This document shows positions 6,601 to 13,726 of a stretch of DNA of 19,024 bases, one piece after another. The position numbers were made by a program, and so were the translations under genes. A model generated the notes under the pieces. It was given only the letters and a program-made list of their open reading frames with translations, was not told the DNA's origin and ran no database searches. The stretch's first letter is position 1. Every line of letters starts with the position of its first letter. The stretch comes from JASFEQ01 sp050122535 (GTDB taxonomy: Bacteria > Desulfobacterota > DSM-4660 > Desulfatiglandales > HGW-15): NCBI GenBank assembly GCA_050122535.1, contig JASFIT010000036.1, forward strand, positions 1 through 19,024, in the 5' to 3' direction.

Positions 6601-7629
6601 ATGGCACAAAGAACAGTTGATGCACACAACCATTGGTATCCAAAGGAGTATCTGGACTACTTGTGTGGCAGGGGTTTGAAGGCCAGTCCTCACGGCGAGC
6701 ATGATGGGGGAACGCATTACCGGATGTGGTACAAAGGGACATGCGTGGCCCACATCGACCGGGCCGGTCATTATGACCTGGAAGAGAGAATCAAGGACCT
6801 GGACGCAGGCGGTCTGGATACACAAATGTTGACGGTCACCATCCCGGGACCGGAAACGCTTCCGAGGGATGAAGGCCTGCACTGGGCCAAGAAATGTAAT
6901 GACCACCTGAAGTCTGCAGAGGAAAAATACCCGGGGCGTTTCTATTGGCTGGCAACACTTCCTTACCAAGATCCAGACGAGGCATGCAAGGAACTGGAAA
7001 GATGCTATGACATGGGCTGTAAAGGAATCCAAATGTTTTCCAATTATAATGGGGAGCCGGTCTACTTGGAAAAGTTCCATGGCATCTACGAGTTGGCCAA
7101 CAAATGGGAGCTCCCTTTCCTGGTTCACCCCGCTGTCCCCCTGACCGCCAAGGTTATGGATACGATGAAGATCCCTTACCAGCTCTGGGGGTACACGCTA
7201 GATACCAGTATGGCAGTAGTCAGCCTTATCTTCCAGGGCGTCTTTGAGAAGTTCCCTAACATGACCCTTATTCACGGGCACTTGGGAGGCACGGTCCCCT
7301 ATTTTGTGCGTAGATTGCAGGATTCTTATAAAGGCTATGGTAAGGAGTGGGGCGTTGAGCTGAAAGAGTCGCCCGACATCACTTACAAAACCAGGGTATA
7401 CCCGGACACCACGTCATTCTATCTCCCAGCCATGAAGTGCTGTCTGGAATGGGTCGGTCCTGGCCAGATGTGCATCGGGACCGATTATGCCCATCGCGTC
7501 GGTGACCCTGAAGGAGCTATCAAGGCCGTGCAAGACCTTGGGGATCAGGCAGGTCTCAAGCAGGATGACATCGATTTGATCCTGGGGAAGAACCTGGAAA
7601 AGCTCTTCAAACTCCCTCCCATGCCGTAA
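6601..7629 (+). CDS. Amidohydrolase-2 family metalloenzyme (ACMSD/resorcylate decarboxylase-like), copy 1
   Basis: A 342-residue TIM-barrel protein of the amidohydrolase_2 family, which includes ACMSD, gamma-resorcylate decarboxylase and 5-carboxyvanillate decarboxylase. Metal-ligand candidates are H9 and H11 (DAHNHW), H176 (FLVHP), H225 (LIHGHLGG) and D295 (IGTDYAHR). No signal peptide is seen, so it should be cytoplasmic. Family members catalyse non-oxidative (de)carboxylation of ring acids or hydrolysis, and the sequence does not fix the substrate. It is clearly homologous along its whole length to the protein at 15112, sharing LATLP, GYTLDT or GFTLDT, HLGG and GTDY-x-HR. It follows the response regulator by 62 bp with an AGGAG site and is followed by a hairpin. 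Confidence 0.87.
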   Translation: MAQRTVDAHNHWYPKEYLDYLCGRGLKASPHGEHDGGTHYRMWYKGTCVAHIDRAGHYDLEERIKDLDAGGLDTQMLTVTIPGPETLPRDEGLHWAKKCNDHLKSAEEKYPGRFYWLATLPYQDPDEACKELERCYDMGCKGIQMFSNYNGEPVYLEKFHGIYELANKWELPFLVHPAVPLTAKVMDTMKIPYQLWGYTLDTSMAVVSLIFQGVFEKFPNMTLIHGHLGGTVPYFVRRLQDSYKGYGKEWGVELKESPDITYKTRVYPDTTSFYLPAMKCCLEWVGPGQMCIGTDYAHRVGDPEGAIKAVQDLGDQAGLKQDDIDLILGKNLEKLFKLPPMP

Positions 7630-7639
7630 ATGGGATTTA

Positions 7640-7704
7640 ATGCCATGCTGCCGCCTCGCACTCTCGCATCGGAGAAGTGGGGCGGCAGGGCATTTATATG
7701 CCCT
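7640..7704 (+). terminator. Hairpins after the first amidohydrolase
   Basis: CTGCCGCC (7648-7655) pairs with GGCGGCAG (7681-7688), extended by ATGCC/GGCAT (7640-7644/7689-7693). An alternative hairpin, AGGGCAT-TTAT-ATGCCCT (7687-7704), uses the same right arm. The two structures are mutually exclusive. No strong T run follows, so termination is only probable. Confidence 0.4.
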
Positions 7705-7741
7705 GGACTTCTAACGGGACTGTCGAAAACCGGCTTCTTAG

Positions 7742-7964
7742 AGGCTGATAGAAAATGTCCATATGCAAGGCTTCCGAAACTGGGGACCCGCCCGCAGGGT
7801 GGGGAGTCCAAGCGAAGCGCGGACAAATCCAGAGGAATGAGGCGTACATATTAGTACGCCGCAGTGACTTGCCCTGTTAAATCGGCTACGCCGTCTCGCG
7901 AAGCGAGAATTTAACAGGGCGAGGGATGAGGGTATCGCAGCAGATGGGCGTTTTCTGACAGCTT
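7742..7964. mobile_element. MITE-like non-coding element with 25-bp terminal inverted repeats
   Basis: The ends 7742-7766 and 7940-7964 are inverted repeats matching at 19 of 25 positions (left end AGGCTGATAGAAAATGTCC). The roughly 220 bp between them encode nothing convincing. They hold a GGCGTAC/GTACGCC hairpin (near 7843-7862) and the cruciform at 7871-7920. The element fills the 370-bp gap between the amidohydrolase and the HAD-like gene. A miniature transposable or large palindromic repeat element is the best description. No target-site duplication was established. Confidence 0.55.
7871..7920. repeat. Perfect 50-nt three-way-junction palindrome
   Basis: A 12-bp outer stem (GCCCTGTTAAAT with ATTTAACAGGGC) encloses two abutting hairpins, CGGC-TAC-GCCG (7883-7893) and TCTCGC-GAA-GCGAGA (7894-7908). 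Every base outside the two triloops is paired. It lies within the MITE-like element. It could act as a cruciform recognised by a transposase or as an RNA fold in the transcript. Confidence 0.65.
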
Positions 7965-8000
7965 CAACGTGGGATATTCCAATTCGAGGAAGGCAAACGT

Positions 8001-8738
8001 ATGACCATGGAAGTGAAATGGTGTGGATTCGACTACGGGCAATGCATCATGGAACCCGGAGGCTTGAGGAATCCCCGCATGTTTGGGGACATTTACAAGG
8101 CGCTGGGGAAGCCAGAGCTCATACCTGACAAGATCAGAAAGTACAGGAGACTCAAAGAAAAGTACGGAACCTTCAGCTTGATCAAGGAGGGGCATCGGGA
8201 CGAGATTTACAGCTATGTCTTGGATGATGACCCGGAGGCCTCTGAGCTTTTTAGCAACATGGAACAGGTCCTTCTGGATATGGGTGAGGGATTGGAAGAT
8301 GCCCTGGATTACCTCCAGGCACAGGGCATTGAGCTTCAGGTGGTATCAGAGATGAAGAAGACCCTGGGGCCCGTGGGAACGGATATCGTCTCCAGATTTC
8401 TAAAAGAGAGGGATCTTGTCAGGTACTTCAAAGAGCTGGTCACGCCACAGGGAAAAATTAACCTGGTGGATAACACCATTGACCCAAAATACAAGGGCTC
8501 CACCAAGAAATCGGGGACCCTCTACGACGTTCTGGCTGAGGAATTGAAGGAAAGGGGCATCGAGCCCCATGAAGCGGTCATGGTGGGCGATAAGCCTGAA
8601 ACGGACATAGATCCGGCCCATGACCGAGGTTTTAAGACGATCAAATACACGGGATTTATTGACCTGGGTGAATCAAAGGCGGATCTTGTCATCCATACGT
8701 TTCAGGAACTGAAGAGCATTTTAAAGAAGAAGGATTAA
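8001..8738 (+). CDS. HAD-like protein with altered motif I
   Basis: A 245-residue protein with the layout of a haloacid dehalogenase-fold hydrolase. Motif I is FDYGQ, with D11 as the possible nucleophile but glycine (G13) where the general acid Asp is usual. Motif II is the serine in VVSEM (S116). The KK at 169-170 is a motif III candidate. Motif IV is VMVGDKPETDID (193-204, with D197 and D202). A helical cap would lie between about residues 20 and 105. Loss of the second aspartate is seen in HAD members that are not phosphatases, so dehalogenase-like or non-catalytic roles are open. The start follows GGAAGG. The next gene begins 5 bp after its stop, so the two are co-translated. Confidence 0.72.
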   Translation: MTMEVKWCGFDYGQCIMEPGGLRNPRMFGDIYKALGKPELIPDKIRKYRRLKEKYGTFSLIKEGHRDEIYSYVLDDDPEASELFSNMEQVLLDMGEGLEDALDYLQAQGIELQVVSEMKKTLGPVGTDIVSRFLKERDLVRYFKELVTPQGKINLVDNTIDPKYKGSTKKSGTLYDVLAEELKERGIEPHEAVMVGDKPETDIDPAHDRGFKTIKYTGFIDLGESKADLVIHTFQELKSILKKKD

Positions 8739-8743
8739 CACCT

Positions 8744-9373
8744 ATGCCTATATCCAAACCTCAGAAAGTGGTAATTGAATTTGACGACGGCGCTAAGACG
8801 GAGGCGAGATTCGACGCGCTGCCATCTCAACTGCAATTCGAACTCTTGAGACAGCCCTTCGCAAGTCAGCCCAGCGCAAACCCGGAACAGGAGAAGTACG
8901 TTTTGCTCGAGTGGGATGATGGATGGAGGGAGGTCATCCAGGTAGATGTTACCTGTTCAGAGATCAACCGCTACTATGTGATCAGCCGTCCTGAAGACGT
9001 GGGGCGCCTTTCCCTGAATAAAGGAGATGATTACCCTGAACTCATTGAGATTGTAAGAAAGCCACGGGATTTGAAGAGAATTACCTTCCTGGATACCTTT
9101 CAACTCTCCTTGGAGCGATCCGACAGGGAGGGCAAGAAAATCGATCATTTCTTCGCGCTATCTAAGACAGGGGATGCCATCTCTGAGGAGATGGAGGCCT
9201 TCAAAAAAGCAGTGAAAGAAGAGGGCCTGGACCTCCAGGCTCTGAAGTCTCAGGATCCCGATCAGCAAAGAGAAGGGTATGAAAGGATCCGGCGCAAGAT
9301 GGGCATCAATGCCGCACATCGACAGCAGGATGTATACGACTTCATCGCCTATCTTGCCAAAGTCGCGGGTTAA
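8744..9373 (+). CDS. Unrecognised 209-residue protein
   Basis: I do not recognise the family. The protein is soluble by appearance, with no signal peptide, membrane segment or cysteine motif. The N-terminal half (residues 6-105) is beta-rich with paired acidic/aromatic segments (IEFDDGAKTEARF and LLEWDDGWREV), suggesting two repeated beta units. Residues 105-155 (TFLDTFQLSLERSDREGKKIDHF region) lead into a helical, charged C-terminal third. It starts 5 bp after the HAD-like gene, using a purine-rich site inside that gene's end, so the two are a tight pair and may form a complex. Codon use looks like its neighbours. Confidence 0.7.
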   Translation: MPISKPQKVVIEFDDGAKTEARFDALPSQLQFELLRQPFASQPSANPEQEKYVLLEWDDGWREVIQVDVTCSEINRYYVISRPEDVGRLSLNKGDDYPELIEIVRKPRDLKRITFLDTFQLSLERSDREGKKIDHFFALSKTGDAISEEMEAFKKAVKEEGLDLQALKSQDPDQQREGYERIRRKMGINAAHRQQDVYDFIAYLAKVAG

Positions 9374-9453
9374 TGCCATGTTAGGAAATTCGAAAATGCC
9401 CAGCCCGAGGGCGGGGATGGATAGGGTCCTGGCGGTTCCTTCGCCCCCCAGGA

Positions 9454-9614
9454 GACTGTGTTGCAATTCGTCAAAACTGTCATTCCGGGCGAGCCGAACG
9501 ATTGTGGGCGAGACCCGGAATCCAGGAAATTAGCGGAAAATCAAAACATTCTGGATCCCGGCTCGCATCCCGCTCCGCGGGATTTGGCCGGGATGACGAA
9601 TGGCAACAGAGTCT
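9454..9614. repeat. Interspersed inverted-repeat element, copy A
   Basis: An approximately 160-bp element bounded by imperfect inverted ends (CTGTGTTGCAATTCGTC at left; complement of GACGAATGGCAACAGAG at right). Internal palindromes are TCATTCCGGG...CCCGGAATCCAG and CTGGATCCCGG...CCGGGATGACG. A second copy with the same arrangement is at 12656-12840. It occupies most of the 330-bp gap upstream of the ligase gene. The CATTCC/GGAATCCAG arms resemble palindromic repeats widespread in bacterial genomes. Confidence 0.75.
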
Positions 9615-9704
9615 CCGGTGAGACAGAGAAAGTGTGAGGGAGGAGATTTCATATGTAACCTTTCAAACATTTATTCGTGACACATTAGAGAAAGGAGCGA
9701 GCGT

Positions 9705-11363
9705 ATGGTGTTTGAGGGCTTTACCCCTTATGATCCAGAGGCAGCCGAACTCTACAAGAAGAAACGCTGGTGGCTGGGCATAACCCTCGGAGACATGTTT
9801 GACAGGGCGAGCGATCTTTACCCTGAGAGGGAAGCTCTGGTCGGTTCCGGGAAGCGCTTTACCTGGGCGCAGCTGCGCACGCTCGTGGACAAAATGGCTT
9901 ACAACTTGCTCCAGGAGGGATTTCAACCAGGAGATACCGTTCTACTTCAACTTCCCAATTGGCCAGAATTTGTTATTTCCTACTACGCCCTTCAAAAGGC
10001 AGGCCTTGTGATGGTATCGCTCACCGTAAACCATACGGCCAGAGAGATAGCCCATCTCGCCAACCTGACACAGCCCAAGGGTTGGATTCTTCCAGATCGC
10101 TATCGAAAAATCGATTACCTTCCTTTGATCAAGCAGGTGAAGGAAGAGAATCCCATACTTGAGAAAGTGATCCTGATCGGCGGGGAAATATCAGAAGGTT
10201 GCCTGAAGTTCGAGGACTTGCTTGAGACCAAGGCAGGAGTCGAAGAGATCCGGTCAACCTTGGAGCAGGCACGGCCGGATCCGGGTGATGTGTTTCAAAT
10301 CTTGCCGTCAGGGGGGACCACGGGACTTCCGAAAGGGGCCCCTCGGACCCACAATGACTACGTCTGTAACATCGAGTACAAGTCAAAGGCCTGGGATTTG
10401 AATGTGACAGACACGGTGTTGGTGGCCTCCCCAGTAGGACACAACTTGGCCCTCCTGGTTTGTGTAACCGGGTCTGTATTTCAAGGGGCAAAACAGGTCT
10501 TGCTCGACTCCACCTATCCCCAGGATTTCTGCCAGATCGTGCAGGAAGAGAAAATAACCTGCACAGGTCTGGTGCCCACCCTGATCAGCCGCATTGTCAA
10601 TTTCGAGGATCTGGGCCAATATGACCTCAGTTCCCTGAATAAGATCTACGTGGGCGCCGCAAACAGCCCGCCGGAGCTGGTCAAGAACGTGGAGGATAGA
10701 ATCGGGGCCCGCTATATTAATGCCTTTGGCATGGTGGAAGGCCCTCTAAGCCAATCCCGCCCCCATGATCCCCTTGAAATACGATGTAACACGATCGGGA
10801 GGCCATGCTGTCCTTATGATGACATCGTCACCCTTGATTCTAGCGGGAAGAAGACCCCTCCGGGGGTGGAGGGAGAGCTCTCTGCAAAGGGACCGGGTAT
10901 TTTTACCGGTTACTTAAAGAACCCTCAGGCCAACATGGATTCATTTACGCCACATGGCTATTTTCGCACCGGGGATCTGGCGGTGATCGATGAAAAGGGG
11001 ACCATAAGGATCACAGGCAGGATAAAGGACATCATCATTCGAGGGGGGGAAAACATTGCGGCCCGTGATGTGGAAGATCTCATCTCTTCCCATCCTCATG
11101 TGGAATATGTGGCCGTGGTGGGCATGCCCGATCCGGATCTGGGTGAACAGGTGTGCGCCTATGTTAAGCCGGTTGAGGGGGCATCGGTCATGCATGAGGA
11201 AGTGATAACACATCTGGACAAAATGGAGGCCTCCAAGATCCATTATCCGGCGAGGACAGAGATCGTCCAAGAAATGCCTCTGACTGCCGCAGGCAAAGCG
11301 GATAAAAAGGTCCTGAAAAAGGATATTGAAGCAAAGCTAAAATCTGAATCAGAAAAGACTTAG
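9705..11363 (+). CDS. Aryl-acid adenylating enzyme / acyl-CoA ligase (EntE/DhbE-like)
   Basis: A 552-residue ANL-superfamily enzyme that activates a carboxylate with ATP, and in this setting probably transfers it to CoA. The P-loop is SGGTTGLPKG (202-211), directly followed by PRTHNDY (213-219), the hallmark of 2,3-dihydroxybenzoate-AMP ligases. GHN at 245-247 matches the HN pair whose asparagine contacts the ring carboxylate in DhbE. FGMVEG is at 341-346, YFRTGDLA at 419-426, the A8 hinge GRIKDIIIRGGEN at 438-450, and the catalytic A10 lysine is K531 in PLTAAGK. No carrier domain or siderophore gene is nearby, so a catabolic aryl-CoA ligase is more likely than siderophore synthesis. The substrate could be salicylate, a dihydroxybenzoate or an alicyclic acid. 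AAAGGAG precedes the start. Confidence 0.85.
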   Translation: MVFEGFTPYDPEAAELYKKKRWWLGITLGDMFDRASDLYPEREALVGSGKRFTWAQLRTLVDKMAYNLLQEGFQPGDTVLLQLPNWPEFVISYYALQKAGLVMVSLTVNHTAREIAHLANLTQPKGWILPDRYRKIDYLPLIKQVKEENPILEKVILIGGEISEGCLKFEDLLETKAGVEEIRSTLEQARPDPGDVFQILPSGGTTGLPKGAPRTHNDYVCNIEYKSKAWDLNVTDTVLVASPVGHNLALLVCVTGSVFQGAKQVLLDSTYPQDFCQIVQEEKITCTGLVPTLISRIVNFEDLGQYDLSSLNKIYVGAANSPPELVKNVEDRIGARYINAFGMVEGPLSQSRPHDPLEIRCNTIGRPCCPYDDIVTLDSSGKKTPPGVEGELSAKGPGIFTGYLKNPQANMDSFTPHGYFRTGDLAVIDEKGTIRITGRIKDIIIRGGENIAARDVEDLISSHPHVEYVAVVGMPDPDLGEQVCAYVKPVEGASVMHEEVITHLDKMEASKIHYPARTEIVQEMPLTAAGKADKKVLKKDIEAKLKSESEKT

Positions 11364-11440
11364 CAAGGATGTGGCGCGGTGTTTTTCCCAACATTCCAGT
11401 ATTCTATCATTCCTTTAGTCACATATGGAAGGAGTAAGTC

Positions 11441-12625
11441 ATGAAATACAAACACATGTTCTCAGAAGTCGCCATGAAGGGAATCACCTTTCCCAACAGG
11501 CTACAGCGGACCTCCATGGTGTCTGGGCTGGCCACAGAGGATGGACACGTCACCGAAGACCTTAAGGCCCGGTACCAGCGAGAAGCCAGGGGTGGGGTGG
11601 GCTCCATCGTAGTGGAGGCTGCAGTCGTGCTGCCATCCAGAAGCTCATACAACCTGCGCATCAGCGATGATAGCTTTACCGACGCGTTGAAAGGTTTGGT
11701 GGAGGCTATCCGGGAGGCAAATCCAGAGACGAAACTGGGCATTCAAATCATGCACTTCTTGAAAATAGCAAGGAGTGGATGGAGGCAAAAAGTCACCGAT
11801 TTCAAGCCAGAGGACCTGTCCGTTATCGTGCAGCAGCATGCCGATGCCGCCAGACGTGCGTTATCCGCTGGGTTTGATTTTATAGAACTTCATATGGCGC
11901 ACGCATATACCCTCTCCTCGTTTTTATCACTTTCGAATCAAAGAAAGGATAAATATGGTGGTGGGTTGAAGAACAGAATGCGATTGCCCATAGAAGTATA
12001 TGAGGCGGTTCGGGCAGTGGTCGGTGACAGTTATCCCCTCGGGGTCCGAATAAACGGTGAAGATTTCACGATCCCTGGTACCACGCTGCTCCAAAGCACT
12101 CAGGTTGGCAAGAAGCTTGCCGAACTGGGTGCCGCTTACATCAGTGTCTCAGGGGGGAGTCGGTTTGAAGATGCACCTCCACCGCCTGAAAACACGCCGC
12201 CTGACCCCATGTCTGGATATAGCGGCCACCGGATGAGCCCATGGTACTGGTTTCCCGATGGGACGCACGTCTATTTGGCTGAAGGGGTTCGGAAAGCAGT
12301 TCGTGAGGCAGGCTATGACACCCCCATTGTGACGGCAGGAAAGATCCGCACACCCAAAATGGCAGAGGAGATCATCCAGCAGGAAAAGGCGGATATCGTC
12401 GGATTGTGTCGTGCCTTGCTTTGTGACCCCGACTGGCCTATAAAGGCAGAGGAGGGCCGGGCAAAGGACATCGTACAATGTACCGCCTGTAATTGGTGCC
12501 TGGAAGCGGACTCAAGGATGGAAAAGGTAAATTGTTCCCGTTGGCCGGAAGGCAACTTGGTGGCGCCAACGCCTTTTACAAAGAAGGAAGCCCGCGCTAG
12601 CGCGCTTCCAAAAGGGGGCAAGTAG
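11441..12625 (+). CDS. Old Yellow Enzyme-family Fe-S flavoprotein, short form
   Basis: A 394-residue FMN TIM-barrel oxidoreductase of the NADH:flavin oxidoreductase family. Residues 5-30 give the FPNR entry motif. The substrate/FMN pair HxxH is H151-M-A-H154, followed by the FLSLSNQRKDKYGG stretch (161-174) and KNRMRLP. GK at 300-301 and the GLCRALLCDPDWP block (321-333) bind the FMN phosphate. A C-terminal Fe-S cluster motif, C-x2-C-x2-C-x11-C, uses C347, C350, C353 and C365. The protein ends soon after. The FAD/NAD(P)H half present in 2,4-dienoyl-CoA reductase (about 670 residues) is missing, so electrons must come from a separate donor. Reduction of an enoyl- or dienoyl-CoA, possibly alicyclic, is the likely role. 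Confidence 0.86.
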   Translation: MKYKHMFSEVAMKGITFPNRLQRTSMVSGLATEDGHVTEDLKARYQREARGGVGSIVVEAAVVLPSRSSYNLRISDDSFTDALKGLVEAIREANPETKLGIQIMHFLKIARSGWRQKVTDFKPEDLSVIVQQHADAARRALSAGFDFIELHMAHAYTLSSFLSLSNQRKDKYGGGLKNRMRLPIEVYEAVRAVVGDSYPLGVRINGEDFTIPGTTLLQSTQVGKKLAELGAAYISVSGGSRFEDAPPPPENTPPDPMSGYSGHRMSPWYWFPDGTHVYLAEGVRKAVREAGYDTPIVTAGKIRTPKMAEEIIQQEKADIVGLCRALLCDPDWPIKAEEGRAKDIVQCTACNWCLEADSRMEKVNCSRWPEGNLVAPTPFTKKEARASALPKGGK

Positions 12626-12655
12626 ATATAAGTCCCCCGTCCAATGCCTTCTTGA

Positions 12656-12840
12656 GACACGTGTTGTAATTCGTCAAAGGTGTCATTCCGGGCGAGCTCA
12701 CATGCCTGCCCCCCATTTAATACGGGGTTGAGCGAGACCCGGAATCCAGGAAATTAGCGCAAAATCACGGCATTCTGGATCCCGGCTCGCACCCCGCTGA
12801 GCGGGATTTGGCCGGGATGACGGATTACGACACAGCCTCT
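12656..12840. repeat. Interspersed inverted-repeat element, copy B
   Basis: A second copy of the element at 9454-9614, with long blocks of identity (CCCGGAATCCAGGAAATTAG, CATTCTGGATCCCGGCTCGC, GGGATTTGGCCGGGATGACG). It is longer because a variable segment at about 12700-12732 carries an extra CCCC/GGGG palindrome. It lies in the 300-bp gap between the flavoprotein and SDR genes. Confidence 0.75.
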
Positions 12841-12892
12841 GATGGGGGAGGGCGGAGCTTGCCCCGTACTCGATACGGGGGTGGGGGTGAAG
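12841..12892. repeat. G-rich repeat with CCCCGTA/TACGGGG hairpin
   Basis: GATGGGGGAGGG is followed by a 7-bp hairpin (12862-12868/12874-12880) and GGGGGTGGGGGTGAAG. The GGTGGGGGTGAAG end recurs at 14954-14966 and at the window end (19012-19024), so it is one member of a C/G-rich repeat family. Confidence 0.5.
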
Positions 12893-12925
12893 TATCAATA
12901 GTAATCATAGCTGGAGGAGAGAGTC

Positions 12926-13687
12926 ATGTCATTAAAAGGTAAGACAGCGGTCATCACAGGCGGCGCCAAGGGGATAGGGAAGGCCATCGCCTTGCGCCTT
13001 GCAAAGGAAGGCGCAAACATTGGGATCTTAGACATCCTAAAGGATGAGGCAGACAGGACCGCCGAAGAGATCAAGAAACAGGGTGTCGAGGCAACGGCCA
13101 TTCAATGTGATGTTACACAATATAATAAGGTGAAAGAGGCGGTAGCCCAAATTCACAAGGCGTACGGCTCCATAGATATCCTGGTCAACAACGCGGGCAT
13201 CGATGAAGCACGTCCCTTTGTGGACACAGACGAGGCCCTTTGGGATAAGATTTTAGGTGTCAATTTTAAGAGTTTTTTAATCGCATCACATGTGTGTGTT
13301 CCCTATATGATTGAACAGAACAGTGGCAACATCGTGAGCATGGGTTCTGATGCGGGCAGAATCGGGGCTGCCAATGAAGTGATTTACTGCGCCACCAAGG
13401 CCGCTATCATGTCCGCGTCTAAGGCACTGGCCAGAGAAGTGATTAGGTATAATATCCGGGTGAATTGTGTCAGCCCGGGCCCTGTGCATACGGATCTCTG
13501 GGATCAACTCCATCCCGGCGAAAAGGGGCAGAAGGTGACCGAGGCCATAAAGCGGATCATTCCCATGAGGCGGCTTGGTACTCCAGAAGATGTGGCGGAT
13601 GTGGTCGCCTTTTTTGTGAGTGACGATTCAAGATACCTAACAGGTCAAGTCCTGAGCATTGACGGCGGATTAACCATGATAAGTTAA
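12926..13687 (+). CDS. Short-chain dehydrogenase/reductase (SDR)
   Basis: A 253-residue classical SDR. The cofactor motif is TGGAKGIG (11-18), NNAG is at 88-91, the catalytic serine is S141 and the active-site YxxxK is Y154-CAT-K158, followed by the PGPV segment and the C-terminal GQVLSIDGG. Acidic D36 after the second beta strand (ILDI) suggests NAD(H) over NADP(H). In this setting it is likely a hydroxyacyl-CoA dehydrogenase acting on a ring or beta-hydroxy thioester, like BadH of the cyclohexanecarboxylate route, but SDR substrate cannot be read from sequence. The start has GGAGGAGAG. The acyl-CoA dehydrogenase begins 39 bp downstream, with a hairpin between. Confidence 0.88.
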   Translation: MSLKGKTAVITGGAKGIGKAIALRLAKEGANIGILDILKDEADRTAEEIKKQGVEATAIQCDVTQYNKVKEAVAQIHKAYGSIDILVNNAGIDEARPFVDTDEALWDKILGVNFKSFLIASHVCVPYMIEQNSGNIVSMGSDAGRIGAANEVIYCATKAAIMSASKALAREVIRYNIRVNCVSPGPVHTDLWDQLHPGEKGQKVTEAIKRIIPMRRLGTPEDVADVVAFFVSDDSRYLTGQVLSIDGGLTMIS

Positions 13688-13709
13688 TAAAATCGCAAAG
13701 CGATTTTAT
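13687..13709. repeat. ATAAAATCGC hairpin overlapping the SDR stop codon
   Basis: The perfect 10-bp stem ATAAAATCGC/GCGATTTTAT has an AAA triloop. It begins on the last base of the SDR stop and ends 17 bp before the next ATG, just before the AAGGAG site. It may attenuate or stabilise the SDR/acyl-CoA dehydrogenase message. The same arm occurs at 2956-2976. Confidence 0.55.
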
Positions 13710-13726
13710 ATGGGAAGGAGAAGCGT

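Noticed and set aside
7630..7854. Plus-strand 74-codon frame after the first amidohydrolase
   Set aside because: Starts on the stop of the amidohydrolase and runs through hairpins and the MITE-like element. No ribosome binding site or protein-like composition.
7871..7920. tRNA-like cloverleaf
   Set aside because: Only 50 nt, two arms with triloops, no anticodon loop or T-loop sequence. It is a palindromic repeat, not a tRNA.
11366..11395. Sigma-54-like TGGCGCGG upstream of the flavoprotein gene
   Set aside because: No GC at the required 10-bp spacing and no TTGC box.
12105..12120. TTGGCA-N6-TTGC with perfect sigma-54 spacing on the plus strand
   Set aside because: It lies deep inside the flavoprotein coding region, far from any start, and is explained by a GGCAAG/CTTGCC palindrome in codons. 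Likely chance.
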